Shown here piece after piece: positions 45,450 to 56,204 of a DNA stretch of 64,000 bases. Location: positions 620,001-684,000 of the forward strand of contig JALRMH010000001.1 of assembly GCA_026119935.1 (NCBI GenBank), written 5' to 3'. Under the pieces are notes generated by a model. It was not told the DNA's origin. It was given only the letters and a program-made list of their open reading frames with translations, and searched no databases. How positions within the stretch are numbered: the first letter of the stretch is position 1; the number at the start of each line of letters is the position of its first letter. The stretch comes from Endothia cerciana. Its lineage: Eukaryota > Ascomycota > Sordariomycetes > Diaporthales > Cryphonectriaceae. Position numbers and translations under genes: made by a program.

Positions 45450-47870
45450 TCAGCACCATCTCTCGTGCGGCTCCCTCCACTTCACGCCTAGGATCTGGAA
45501 GATTTTCTTCTCATCCCGCCCCTCCAGCAGCTCGCCCTCGGTGACCTTCTGCCTGTCCCGGCCCCTCAGCACGTCCTTGTACAGCCCCCGCTGGTTCAGT
45601 CTCATCTGCTTTTTGGACGCCAACAGCCGGATACTGCGGTTGAAGATGTCGTTGCCCGTAAAGTAGATCAGCGCGGCTCCGTATTCCGTCTCTGGCACCA
45701 AGAGCATGTCGATCCTCCGCCACACAGGACGATAACCATCGTTGTCATTGAACCCAGTGATCCGTGGCAGAACGCAGCAGCCATGCCATTTGCTGCCACT
45801 GCTGTCCCTGCTCGAGCCGTGGGCGGCAAGCTCTGCTGTCAGGAAGCCCTGTCTGCTCAGGTTGCCGACGAGCTTGTGGAGGAACGGGGTCAGGTCTCTG
45901 CTGGACGTCGTGCCCTTCTTGGTGATGATAAAGTCAATATCACCACTGCTGGCCGCACCCCGACGGTAGCTGCCCCCGATGAGAAGGTCGACTCCCGTGT
46001 CGATCTTGGCTGCCTCCGCCCTCACATACTCGCCAAGTTTCGTAACTTCTGCGCGCGGGATGCGAGAGTTGATGTCGTTGTAATGCTCGATGCCGATCCT
46101 TTGATTGAAGGAGAGATTGGCGCTCTGCAGCAGCTCGTCGAGGCTTCGAAAGCCGTGCGCAATCCATTTGTCGGCGGTTGTTGGGCCGGCGCCGTAAACT
46201 CCCAGGAACAATGCTTTGACTCGGCTCATAGGGTCGTTGTGGGCGTATTGCAATCGTTGAAGGGTGTGGGTCTGGACTATTTCCTCAAGCTTGGCCGACA
46301 GTCTCTCTCCAAAGTACGGCAGCTTTCTGGCCTCCTCGGCCGTAGTGACCGTGCGGTCCTTGACCTTTGAAAGAGTGGCGATGATTCTTTGGTAACCAAT
46401 AACCCGCCAGTGGTCACTAGTCTGGGTGTAGTAATCGAGCATCTTTTGAAAGATGCTGATGGTGAGCGCGTTCGGGTTGTCCTTGTCTGCGGCCTGCTCC
46501 TTGGTGCCTGCTCGGTTGCAGGCGTAGTTTTCGTCGAAACCCTTGGAAGCCCGTTCACCTCCTTCCTGCTTGCGCCTCTTAGTTCCTCGCTCTCCTTCTG
46601 ATCCTGAGTCATCGTCTTCCTCCTCGTCTTCACCTGGGTTGAGGTTTGCGTCTTCATCTCCAATGCGTGGCACGTCCTTGAATTGCTCACGGGCCTCGGT
46701 GATGATCTGTGAGAGCTCGTCACCAGGATCAGGTATTGCAGAGTTTACAACCCCCTCTGTGGGCCCAAGAGCTTCTCCGTCAGCACTTTGTGGTGATGAG
46801 TTGGCGGCATTCTTGTCAGCAACCTGTCGAGCTGAAGGTCGAGTTGCTACCTCCACCTCGAAGCCCTGTCTCTGGCCCAAGAACGGGAGCGGAGATGCCG
46901 TGCTCTGCGACGGCGTCATGTCAGGGACGTAGTCCCACCTCTTTGGATTGTTGTGAGGGGTCTTCAGCTCTAAAGAACGATCTGAAACCTGAGTAGTCTG
47001 TTGTTCCGGGTCTTTTACAGCAGACCCGGACTGTGCAGATGGCATCCCCTTGACCCGATACTTGAGGTAGGGTAGGAGGACACGTCCCTGCTGTATACAA
47101 TCTAAGGGCCACTCTTCCGTGACAAGTATGACGCCATCATTACCGGAGACAGATGAAATGATGTCCTTGATATCGTCGTATTTAAGGTTCTTATCCACGA
47201 CAATGTGGGTGGCGGTAGCGAGCTGATCGGTCACCACAGCGCCATACTTCTCTGCATGCTCGATTCGATGTTTGCGAAGGGAAATGCGATCTGGAGGGAT
47301 ATAGAAAAGCCTGAGACTCCTCAAAATCTGCTTCTCCTCCGGCACGTCGTTCTTGCTCTTGTCCTTGACGGGACGCTTGCGGCCACTGCTGCTTGCTATG
47401 ATAGAGGTTGATGCCCCCTGAGGTCGCTTGGAGAGGGGGGAAACGGACGCCGGGTTCGTCACGCCGCGTTGCCCGCTTGGGATATCGGACGGTCGAGGCC
47501 CTTGGAGTGGTGTGTCTTGCACGAATGATGTGCTCATAGGAATGCGCCGTCGACTTGCCCGGGCACCGCTGTCAGAGACGAAGGGTGTGGCCTCTATGAT
47601 AGTCGGTGTGGTAGCAGAGGCAGCCGTTGAGCTGGCTCTGGCTGGCTTGGACGCTGGTGTCGACATCTCTCCTGCAGCGGATGCGGTGACCACCTTGGTC
47701 TGGCTCGGCTTTGAATGTGGTTTGCCGGACCCCGCCTGTTCCAAGAAGGTCCGACTTCTTTGTCGATAATCGTCTCTGAGGTCTTCGTCTTCGTCATCCA
47801 CGCAAGCGTCCAGCGCATCCAGCTGCTCATAGAAGGCCTCCTTCGCTTCGATGGGTATATCGAGAGACAT
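45450..47870 (-). CDS. POL4: Family X DNA polymerase (Pol4 / Pol lambda type)
   Basis: Single exon of 806 residues. A BRCT domain lies at about residues 180–265 (LRSLRLFYIPPDRISLRKHR, ATHIVVDKNLKYDDI, VILVTEEWPLDCIQQGR). After a disordered acidic linker comes the 8-kDa/HhH part (GYQRIIATLSKV, KLPYFGERLSAKLEEI, LFLGVYGAGPTTADKWIAHG). The nucleotidyltransferase palm carries the catalytic Asp pair in GGSYRRGAASSGDIDFIIT and the third Asp in WRRIDMLLV. The thumb motif IYFTGNDIFNRSIRLLA and the C-terminus QILGVKWREPHERW are typical. These enzymes fill short gaps in non-homologous end joining and base-excision repair in the nucleus. The linker of roughly 250 residues makes it longer than yeast Pol4 (582 aa). 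Confidence 0.93.
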   Translation of the reverse strand: MSLDIPIEAKEAFYEQLDALDACVDDEDEDLRDDYRQRSRTFLEQAGSGKPHSKPSQTKVVTASAAGEMSTPASKPARASSTAASATTPTIIEATPFVSDSGARASRRRIPMSTSFVQDTPLQGPRPSDIPSGQRGVTNPASVSPLSKRPQGASTSIIASSSGRKRPVKDKSKNDVPEEKQILRSLRLFYIPPDRISLRKHRIEHAEKYGAVVTDQLATATHIVVDKNLKYDDIKDIISSVSGNDGVILVTEEWPLDCIQQGRVLLPYLKYRVKGMPSAQSGSAVKDPEQQTTQVSDRSLELKTPHNNPKRWDYVPDMTPSQSTASPLPFLGQRQGFEVEVATRPSARQVADKNAANSSPQSADGEALGPTEGVVNSAIPDPGDELSQIITEAREQFKDVPRIGDEDANLNPGEDEEEDDDSGSEGERGTKRRKQEGGERASKGFDENYACNRAGTKEQAADKDNPNALTISIFQKMLDYYTQTSDHWRVIGYQRIIATLSKVKDRTVTTAEEARKLPYFGERLSAKLEEIVQTHTLQRLQYAHNDPMSRVKALFLGVYGAGPTTADKWIAHGFRSLDELLQSANLSFNQRIGIEHYNDINSRIPRAEVTKLGEYVRAEAAKIDTGVDLLIGGSYRRGAASSGDIDFIITKKGTTSSRDLTPFLHKLVGNLSRQGFLTAELAAHGSSRDSSGSKWHGCCVLPRITGFNDNDGYRPVWRRIDMLLVPETEYGAALIYFTGNDIFNRSIRLLASKKQMRLNQRGLYKDVLRGRDRQKVTEGELLEGRDEKKIFQILGVKWREPHERWC

Positions 47871-48317
47871 TGTGCAAGAAGGCAGTTGGCTATTTCAGAG
47901 GCAGGGCGGCTGCGGTATACCGTTGTCTGCCGTCGAAAGAAAAGAAGAAAGGAAGGAAAAAAAAAATTTTAAAAGAAATTGGACGCGCCTTCCAGATCCC
48001 CTGCGAGGTAGTAACCAGAGAGCACCCAGACAACCGACGATCAGAGCTGTCCATCCCAAGAAGAGTTCGGAATCCACGGGCCCATGGCGACAGTCCCAGC
48101 CTCGTGAAAGTGAAGAGAGGTTGCAGCCTGCACGCACTCATGATATGCGGGAACTGTAGTGCATACGACCGACCCATGTGTATTACGCGCATAAGCCTCT
48201 GGAGCTTGGCTAGTGGCTGCTGGCCCACTACCCCCCTGTCCCTGTCCCCGTTTAGGAGCCTGCTCTCCAACGCGCCCGGCAGGAGTCACAACGGCAACAA
48301 CGACCTCTCGTCCAGAC
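47871..48317. other. Upstream region of POL4
   Basis: About 450 bp containing an A-rich tract (47938–47975) just upstream of the POL4 start. This would be the POL4 promoter; no other gene is seen. Confidence 0.5.
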
Positions 48318-48323
48318 AAAAAA
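48318..48323 (-). terminator. RNA polymerase III terminator of tRNA-Asp
   Basis: Six A on the plus strand, i.e. T6 on the transcribed strand, 28 nt past the 3' end of the tRNA. A closer T4 at 48343–48340 may terminate first. Confidence 0.6.
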
Positions 48324-48350
48324 GAGAGCAGCAGGAGCCAAAAGGAAGTC

Positions 48351-48420
48351 TCCTGCGCTGGGAGTTGAACCCAGGATCCCGGCGTGACAAGCCGATGTGT
48401 TACCGTTACACCACGCAGGA
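48351..48420 (-). tRNA. tRNA-Asp (anticodon GTC)
   Basis: The minus strand folds as a complete 70-nt cloverleaf. The acceptor stem is TCCTGCG/CGCAGGA (7 bp), the D arm GTGT…ACAC, the anticodon stem TCGGC/GCCGG with loop TTGTCAC, and the T arm CTGGG-TTCAACT-CCCAG. The loop sets the anticodon as GTC, which decodes GAC/GAT. The T-arm holds the B-box GGTTCAACTCC. There is no intron. A T-run downstream fits Pol III termination. Confidence 0.95.
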
Positions 48421-48839
48421 TATTTGTCTTCGTTGTTGAAACCCAGTACCTTCGGTGTGTTGATACCTTTTCGTTTGGTCTCAGGCCGAGCCAGAACCAC
48501 ACACTGCCCCCCCCCCCTCCCCAAGATTCTCTGTCTTACACCTCGATTCTCACGTAGCTAACCTCGTGGTAGCGAGACCAAGGCAAAACATCAGTCACCT
48601 CAAGCTTGCGTGTGGGGAACACTTCAGACCGCACTCTACGACGGCTTACTTCCGCCAAGTGTAAACCGTCAACTATCGGTCATCTTCCAGCAGATCATCC
48701 TAGAGTTGGCCGCCTCAAAGAAGGCCATTTCACCACAATAGGTCAACCAGATGTCTAGGGCTGATACAGGGGCCAGCAGCTTATTTATATTTATGTTCTG
48801 CTGAGTTCGGCCGTCATAACCCAAGGATGCACAATCAAC
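48421..48839. other. Intergenic region between tRNA-Asp and the archaemetzincin pseudogene
   Basis: About 420 bp. A run of 11 C lies at 48507–48517. No gene is seen. Confidence 0.5.
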
Positions 48840-50253
48840 ATCTTCTATACTCCGGCCCGCAGCCTCGCAGCCCAGCCAGGCCTCATATCCAGCCCACGCG
48901 CCCACATGCTTCCATTTCGTACAGAACCCCATCATGGCCTCACATCCCTCCCTCGAGAACCTCTCCTCGTCGAACCCAGGACCGTGGGCCCCCCCCCCCC
49001 AGCCGACCGCGAGAGCTTCCTGGCGCAGACGGGGCACGGGTACGGCGGCTACCTACAGTCCTCGGCCAGGCCTGCGGTCCCCTGCATGACACACGCGTAG
49101 TACACGCAGTGGTCCATGCAGAAGCAGTGGCCCAGCTCGTGGGAGGCCATGCGCGCGAGGCAGAAGAGCCACAGGCCGTGCAGGAGACCGGGCTTCGTAG
49201 TGCCAGCGGCTGGGCCGCCGCGGGGAGCGGTAGCAGCCCTGAAGGCCGCGAAGGCCCGATGCAGCACGCTGTCGGTGGACACGCCGCTGTTGTCTTGGTG
49301 GCTCTCTGACGACGGTGGGACATCGGATAGATCGTACTGCGATGCCACGTACGCCGCGCAGTGCGACGCGGGCCAGATATGCGACACATCCACACCCTCG
49401 TGGCCGTGGAGGAGAGGGTTCTAACGCGCCGAGGAGACGACGGCCACGCGGCTGCCCCCATAGGCTCGGCCGCAACAGAACCCATCGTCGTCATCCTCGT
49501 AGAGGTCATGGTCCACGAGGAGGAGGAGGGCGTATGCACCTCCGGGGAGGATCCTGATGGCACAGTCCAGCAGGTCATTGAGGTTGAGCTGATGGGAGAA
49601 GATGCCGTCCAGGGCTGGGCCGCGTCCGGGTGCGCGTGAAATCATCAGAAGAGCCCTCTTTCAGGGTGACAAAGGACGAAGGGGCGCCCTCCTTCATCTG
49701 GCTTTCCCATGGCTCGAAGCAGAGGGTGGGACTGTACTCTTTCACTTCGAAGCCGTAAGAGAAAGGGCGGAGATACTGTATGTAGTACGTCATCAATCTT
49801 GGGTGGTTGCACTGCTGCCTGGGCGGCTCCTCTCCTCGCCTTCTTCTTCGCCAGTCCTTCTGGCTTGATCCACTTGCTCATGGAAGATATCGACTTCGGG
49901 AACTGTTGGCGGCCTCGCCACGTATAGTGTCTTTCTGTCGTGGGTGACCTGGTTCCTCTCGGCCATGTTATGCCACGACCGCAGACTCTGCGGGGGGGGG
50001 GAGGGGGGGAAGCAGGGTTTATGGCAAGATCGTCGTCAGGGAGCACGAGCGGCGGAGGAAACGTAAAGAGGAGAGGATCCGGCTCCTCTTCAGGCCCGTC
50101 CTTTGGGAACCGGCCGGAAGAAGTCGTAGCTGCGACCCTGCGCTTCCAGTCTGGGCGCTTGTATCCGGACTGGGCACCGTGGGGAGATACGCCCGCCACG
50201 ACGGAGAGATGGGTGCACTTCTTCTGCCTTGGAGCCAATTTTTTCAGGCACAT
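48840..50253 (-). pseudogene. Archaemetzincin-like metalloprotease pseudogene
   Basis: Fragments in three minus-strand frames together cover an archaemetzincin. The start region reads CTHLSVVAGVSPHGAQSGYK and PPPLVLPDDDLAINP, then, after a shift at a G run, QSLRSWHNMAERNQVTHDRK. A further frame reads PTLCFEPWESQ. Next come LDGIFSHQLNLNDLLD, AYALLLLVDHDLYEDDDD and CGRAYGGSRVAVVSSAR. The metal site is HELGHCFCMDHC followed by VYYACVM, the family's HExxHxxGxxHC–x4–CxM pattern, but with the Gly replaced by Cys. The closing PPYPCPVC lies beyond a stop. There are two in-frame TAG codons: 49423–49421 (expected Tyr) and 49051–49049 (expected Gln). At least three frameshifts are seen, some at poly-C/G runs, so assembly error could account for some of them but not for the nonsense codons. 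Confidence 0.75.
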
Positions 50254-52537
50254 TGGGTGAAAAAATCAGAAGGAAGTCGTGATTTCGTAGCATCGGCGCT
50301 GCTAATATACCTACTGGTCGATACCTAGCTCGAGGCGGCGCTATTCCCCAATGTTTAGGCAGCAGCACCTAATCTCTACCCTGTTACGCCCGGAACCGGG
50401 TTTAATAGGTATCGTCCAGCTATATAGGACAGAAGCACTACAAAATTTGGGCTGCCTCTGCGAGGGTATACTGCGGTCGTATACCACAACCTCGTGTGTG
50501 GGTTCGTTGGGTCCTGATACCGCGAGACTTTGGCCTATAGGAAATATCAGATGCAAATACTCGAACACCGACCCTCTCTTTTCCCACGAGCACAGGGCGA
50601 TCGCTGAAGCCCAGGCACTATCGGCCATCTCACCAGGTCACACACGCCTGGGCCTTCAAAAAGCAGCGGGCATCTGACCTCGGGATACGAAACAGACTTG
50701 CTTCAGCCCAGTTGACCAATAACGGATACACACGGACCGGGCCTAACGGCTTAGAACCGTGTGGCGGACCCCAGCGGCTGGCAGTAGGGATTTCCCCTCT
50801 CCGCGCGCCAGGTGCGGCTCAAACAGAGTTCCAGCAGCTCGTTTACCTCCGGGGGGAAGGCTACCATAACAATCTTCCCTCCTTCGAAGGTCCCGACGCT
50901 CTGGGCGGGATCGTCCAGCATGACTCGTAATTCGGGGGGATCCGTACGAGTGACCTCAGGGAGGGATCCGGATGGTCGGTATCCGCATCTGTCCCGCCCT
51001 GCAGCTGGATTCCTCCCAGCCGCGGAGACAAATTCTCCGATGGGGGGTCTGTTGAGGTGAGCGTCAGGGGCTCCGCCGAATGCCTCTTGTCTCTGGCTGT
51101 GTGACGAGTCTCAGGCGCGGGTGGCAGGGTGGCAGGATGGCAGCTGCATTCGAGCGTGAGCAAGAAGATTTGTAGGTCTCACGACGACAGCGGGGTGGGT
51201 ACTCCCACGTTATAGAGAGACCCTGGCACCTGGGTATCTATCCTGCTTCTCCCCAACGCGAGGAGAAAAATCATATGTGAGGGCTATTGCTTTTCTTCTC
51301 TCCTTTCTTCTTTCGCGGACCTGAAGCAAGCCACATAGCCCCGCGGCCCTGGAATCCAATCGGACAAATCGAGGCCTCGCCTATCCCCAAGGGGACTCGT
51401 CACCTGAGTATGCATGTCTCGCCGGTTCCCTGCCGAGATCTCATTTATACACACGCCCCGAACAATGTCAGGCATGTATGTATGTCTCTCTCTCTCTCTC
51501 TCTCCGCCCCCCCCCCCCCGGGGCCCCGAGTCCCCGGATCAACAAGCGTGGCTACACTGTCCTGTCTCACTTTTTTCGTCTTACTTTTCTCCCGGGGTTC
51601 GCCCGGGTTCGGATCACGTACCCGGGCGTGCCAGGTTGCCGGGAACGCCACCTCCTGCCCGTCGCCCGGGACTTTACTATCGTGGCCTCCAAAGCGGCCG
51701 TCGCGAGCCTGAAAACCTACCTTGTGCTGTCATTTCGGGAATTTAATCATTGCTAGCTCGCGGCTTGCTTGGTGATGAACTCGTCAGTACCCTATGAAAA
51801 TTTGCCAAAGGATGTCATATTCACTAAATCGATTATTGCTGAAGAACTCTGGATCGCCTGTTATGGGGGGGGGGGGTATAGACTAAGCCGACCCATTACA
51901 GCCGCCACCAACTTTTGGCACACCGACGTCTCAAACATCCGAACATGAGTCCTCCTCCTCCTCTCACGTCCTCTGCACCCACTGTCTTGTCGGCACTGTT
52001 GAGCGCATATCATGGCATCGGCCATTGTTGGCGCTTTCGTTTGCTTCACAAGGCAGAGCCACTTGGTGCCGTCACACCACAGAATATAAACAACCCAAAT
52101 CTTACAGAAAAAAAACCACCTATTCGAGCCAGACCTAGTAGGGACACGTGCCTCGGGCCGATGAATTAGCCAATACACCCGCCAAGCCTTCATGACCCTC
52201 CTTGGACCGAAACTCGGATGCGTGACGGGTCTTTTCAAGGCCAGGTGGAGGAAGACCCAATGTCACCGAACTAATTTGCTGAACCGAATCTGGGCTCTGA
52301 GGGCGGAGATCACAGAGACGAATCCATGGAAATACGTGTTCTGCAATGATCCTTGTCTTCGTGCTCGGGTTCCAACACTGTGGCCGCTCCCTCACGGAGG
52401 AATGTCTTCCCAGCGCGCCACTTGTCCTGAGTCCGTTGGTCAGTGTGAAGACGCTTTGGACGCCGTCCTTTCGCTGACTCTTAATCGATACCGTCCTTCG
52501 GGGTGCCATTGCCGTTGCAATCCGATGAACGGGATTT
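50254..52537. other. Gene-free stretch of about 2.3 kb 3' of velB
   Basis: No gene supported. Features are a (TC)n tract at about 51485–51504 directly followed by 13 C at 51507–51519, and a run of 12 G at 51865–51876. The part at 50.28–50.65 kb is more AT-rich and has weakly coding-like frames on both strands, possibly an old element remnant, but nothing identifiable. Confidence 0.5.
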
Positions 52538-54291
52538 CTAGTCATCGTCGTCATCATCATCCGCCGCGCCCTTGCCCCCTTCCTTCCTAATTGGAATCTT
52601 GATGCCCTGGGTCGCAAAACACTTGCTGAGCTCGGTGCTGTCACAAACGCCAGGAAACTTCTTCGCTGAGTAGACCTGGAATTGGTCGCTGAACACGGAT
52701 GCGAGAATGGGGGATTTGCCCGTCTTGACTGGCGCATCGCCCTTCTGATCCGCCTTTGGCTTGACGTCGACGAAGGAGAATCGCAGCCTGGATGGTTGTT
52801 CGATGCTATGTCAACATGGGCTCCCTTGAAATACTGGGCGGTCTTGGGGAAGGGACGCAGCCCCAGCCGGGCCACAGCTTTGGACCTACCTGAAACACCC
52901 TTCTGTTCTGACACTGAGATCTTGCATGACAAACCATATACCGATCTTGTCCTTGGTGTCCTGCAGCCGGAAAGCGCTTCCAGCGCAGTTCCCAATGAGG
53001 TTTCTCGTAAACATCCCTTGGATGCCGCCACCAGAAGGTCCTGACATGGAAATTCTCTGTGGTCCGCTCATCGGTCCTGCCTCGTACACCTGAGGTGGCC
53101 TGTACATGGGTGCGAATTCATTGGGATATCCATATGCCGGCTGGCCGTACCCGTTGGGGGCTGGCGGATAGTTCGGGACTTCAGATTGTCAGTTCCGTTC
53201 TGCGCGTCGATGCGAGCAAGAGGAAGAGGAAGAAACACGCGGGCACTGACCTTGGCCATATTGGCCTCCCCCATATGGGTTGACGGGCGGTTGAGGCTGG
53301 CCATACATAGGCATCTGGCCGGAGTGGGACGGTGGGTAAGGGGCAATGTTCGCAGCCCGGTAGGGCATAGTCTCAAGGTTGTTGAAGGACTCATGGATGG
53401 TTGACGATATAGCTGGGGTGGCGGTGGTGCTGCGCACGAGGTTTACTTCCTTGACGCCGTTCTCGTCCCAGAGATCTACTGTCACAACGTACTGCGCAAA
53501 GTCGATTGTGCTGACGGTTCAAGGTTAGCACTGCAATCTCTCCTGTCGAAGACGTCTCGGTACCCACTTTACATCAACCTCTTCGCCCGTGTGGATGTCC
53601 GTCACGAGAAGCTTGATCGCTGGTGGTGGAGTAAGCGGTCTCCGATCCTGCTATCGCAATTAGGGTTTAGTTGCTAGCGAAGTGGTGCCGCAAGCAAAAG
53701 AATGAGGCCTACTTTATCACCAAAACCACACATTCTAGCACGAATAGGTTGCTGCTCAACAATGAGGCTGTATTCCGGGGAGATCAAAGGTCAGCCTTCC
53801 ATGGATGAAGAAGTAGATTGCCAACAGTCTCTGTACAGCTTCTTCCCGGTGATCCGAGCCCGGGCAGGAAAGGGGGAGGGGATGGTGACATACGCATATC
53901 TTCGGCCGTTGACGACAGTAGACACAGGCTCCAGCTTGCCAACAGATGCATCTAGCGCCCCCGAGGACGGCTGCTGGGGTGGCGCGCCCGCAGTTGGACT
54001 TGGCTGAGGGTGCTGCGATGGGCCTGGTGGGTGAGGCTGGTGGTACAAGGGCTGCTGTGCCTGCTGTGGATGGCCCTGCTGGTTCTGGTAGGATGGCTGA
54101 TGGTGCTGGTAGTTCTGGGACTGGGCGTAGCCGGGCGCGCCGTAGGCATTCCCATTCGGCGAAGATGCCATCGAGGGCAGCGGCTGCGAAGGCGCGTAGC
54201 TGCTGTGCGCGAGGGGAGGGGGCGGCAACTGGTGGGAATAGCTGGAAGGCATCGTGCCATTCGGCCCTCGCGGGCTCGAATACGAGGCCAT
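52538..54291 (-). CDS. velB: Velvet-family developmental and secondary-metabolism regulator VelB
   Basis: Six exons (54291–53894, 53767–53713, 53647–53568, 53510–53251, 53160–52890, 52787–52538) join in phase to 437 residues. A Pro/Gln/Ser-rich N-terminus of ~110 residues precedes the velvet domain: VEQQPIRARMCGFGDK, DRRPLTPPPAIKLLVTDI, TIDFAQYVVTVDLWDENG. The domain is then split by a Pro/Tyr/Gly-rich insert (about residues 225–290), as VelB uniquely shows. It resumes with GGGIQGMFTRNLIG, KIGIWFVMQDLSVRTEG and QVYSAKKFPGV. The tail is a run of Asp. VelB binds DNA through the velvet fold, pairs with VeA and LaeA (or VosA), enters the nucleus in the dark and controls sexual development, sporulation and toxin/metabolite clusters. 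In intron 4 the CAG at 53163–53161 is preferred over an upstream in-frame AAG. Confidence 0.95.
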
Positions 54292-55032
54292 TGATGGTCA
54301 GCTTGTGGCCGATCCCTTCTGGAGGGAGATATAAAGATCTCAGGCCGGCAGGACAAGCTGTGGCGGACGTGGGTGAGATCCCGCGGAATTGGTAGGGCCG
54401 ACGGTGTGTAATATCAGTGCCGCTTCTGGGAGTTCCGTGTGTCGTCCTCGATGCTAGCACGAGACGAGGGTGGAGTGGGAGGTCCTATATCGCCCGCGGG
54501 CCCAAGTGCTCTCGAGTCTGGTCGTTACCGGCGGCCGCCAGTGCGGGTCGGCGCGAGGCTCTGTCTGGTCGCTGACAGGAGATCGTTTTGGCCACCTAGC
54601 CGGAACGCTTCAGCAAAGGAGGACCTCCTGGTCTGCGTATACCAGGGAGTGGTTGTAGGCCGGGACGTGTTGCTGTCGTGAGAGACTGCGAGCGTTGGGA
54701 TAGAACGGCGGGCAGTCCAGATTTGGAGGCGAAGAGTCACACGGGAGCCTACGTACACGCCACACCGACGGGCAGAACGGTGGACTTGCGAGGGCTATGC
54801 AGCTGGCCGTCCGCACCCAAGTTGAGAGGACTTCTCCTGTGTGATTGTGTGTACGTGTCGGAAGGTTGTGGATGAGATGATACGATGGGATGGAGAAAGG
54901 TCGGACACGACGACGGTCAAGGTGATCAGTCCAAGGTTCGAAAGGTTCAGGTTTAGGGGGGGGGTGGCAGCATTTGACAGGCGCCCATTTGCAGCAAGAC
55001 TAGCCCAGCACTGCGGGCCAGGACGGGACAGG

Positions 55033-55033
55033 C

Positions 55034-55101
<68 letters not shown>

Positions 55102-55158
55102 ACAGACAGACAGACAGACAGGACGGACAGACAGACAGGACGGACAGACAGACAGACC
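55033..55158. repeat. Compound tetranucleotide microsatellite (CAGA)n(CAGG)n(CAGA)n
   Basis: About 126 bp. CAGA units are followed by a block of CAGG units, CAGA again, and then two copies of a GGACGGACAGACAGACA-like block. It lies about 0.75 kb upstream of velB. The pattern is pure low-complexity slippage without spacers. Confidence 0.95.
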
Positions 55159-56174
55159 ACGGCAGATTGTCCCAACGGTGGTGACCTTGTGCGCCAGGGT
55201 GTTGTACGTGCAGCGGGGCGTGGTGATAGCGGGGTAATCAAAGTATCTGTGGATGGGCCGACAGGTAGCGTGCCGTACTACTGTATTATTGCATACCCTG
55301 TAGGTACTATAGCACCAGGCGGTGCCATAGTGCCATAGTAGCACCGCGCTACTGAGTACACAGTTCTTGTGGGAAAGGGGCTGGGAGCCACCTGCTGCTG
55401 CTGCACGCTACATGGTGCTGTCACCTTGGGGCGCCCGTCAACCACGCCTCCCCTCCCCCCCTCCCCCGGCCCCGGCAGGAGTGTAGTGTGTGCCCGCACC
55501 GAGGGACTGGGTGCTATGGCAGGCATCATGCTATGGTACAAAGTACATGGCAGCAGGCGCTGTGGTAGGCATGTGTCCGTCCGGGAGGGGGCACTGGGGC
55601 CCTGCCAGATGCAGGGTTCGATCTGGCGGAGGGCCAAATGGCCTCAGACGGGGCTAGGCCCAGTCCAGCCTCTCGATCCAGTGGGACAGTGCATTTGGTG
55701 AAATTTGAACCGACCCAGCAGGGCATCTGCAACCTGGACGGGTGACCCTGGCCTGTGGTGCAAACCTCTTGCGGCCACCCATGGGGCACCACTCTGGTCA
55801 AAAACATGTTGTGGCTGCAGGTGAGGATACCTAGGTAGGCCGCAGTTCAGGACCTTGCGCCACCCCCCTCGCCCTTCCCCTAAAGTTCTGACAACCTGTT
55901 CCGTTGAGGTCTCTGCCGGATCCTTCAGCGGCCCTTGTCTGCTGCTGAGGGCGCCCCCCTCTGTGCTGCCCCCTCTTGGTCTGCCTGTGATGCCCCCCCT
56001 CTGGAGGCCCCACTGTCCCGCTGCGGCCCCACCATACAAGCGAACGGGCAGACGGGAATCTCCTCTACTTAGGCTGGGTTTGCCCAGGGACAAGATCAGT
56101 GGACCCCTTCGTATGCGGAATGGTCTCTATTTCATGCTGTTGCGTCTCTGCCCGCACCGCACCGCACCACACCA

Positions 56175-56204
56175 CCATCCATCCATCCATCCATCCATCC
56201 ATCC
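56175..56204. repeat. (CCAT)n microsatellite
   Basis: Seven uninterrupted CCAT/ATCC units within the velB upstream region. Confidence 0.92.

Noticed and set aside
55033..55158. Possible CRISPR-like array
   Set aside because: A plain tetranucleotide microsatellite without spacers, in a eukaryotic genome.
55690..55830. Possible 5S rRNA because of a GGACGGGTGACC string
   Set aside because: The rest of the 5S consensus and its stems are not present.
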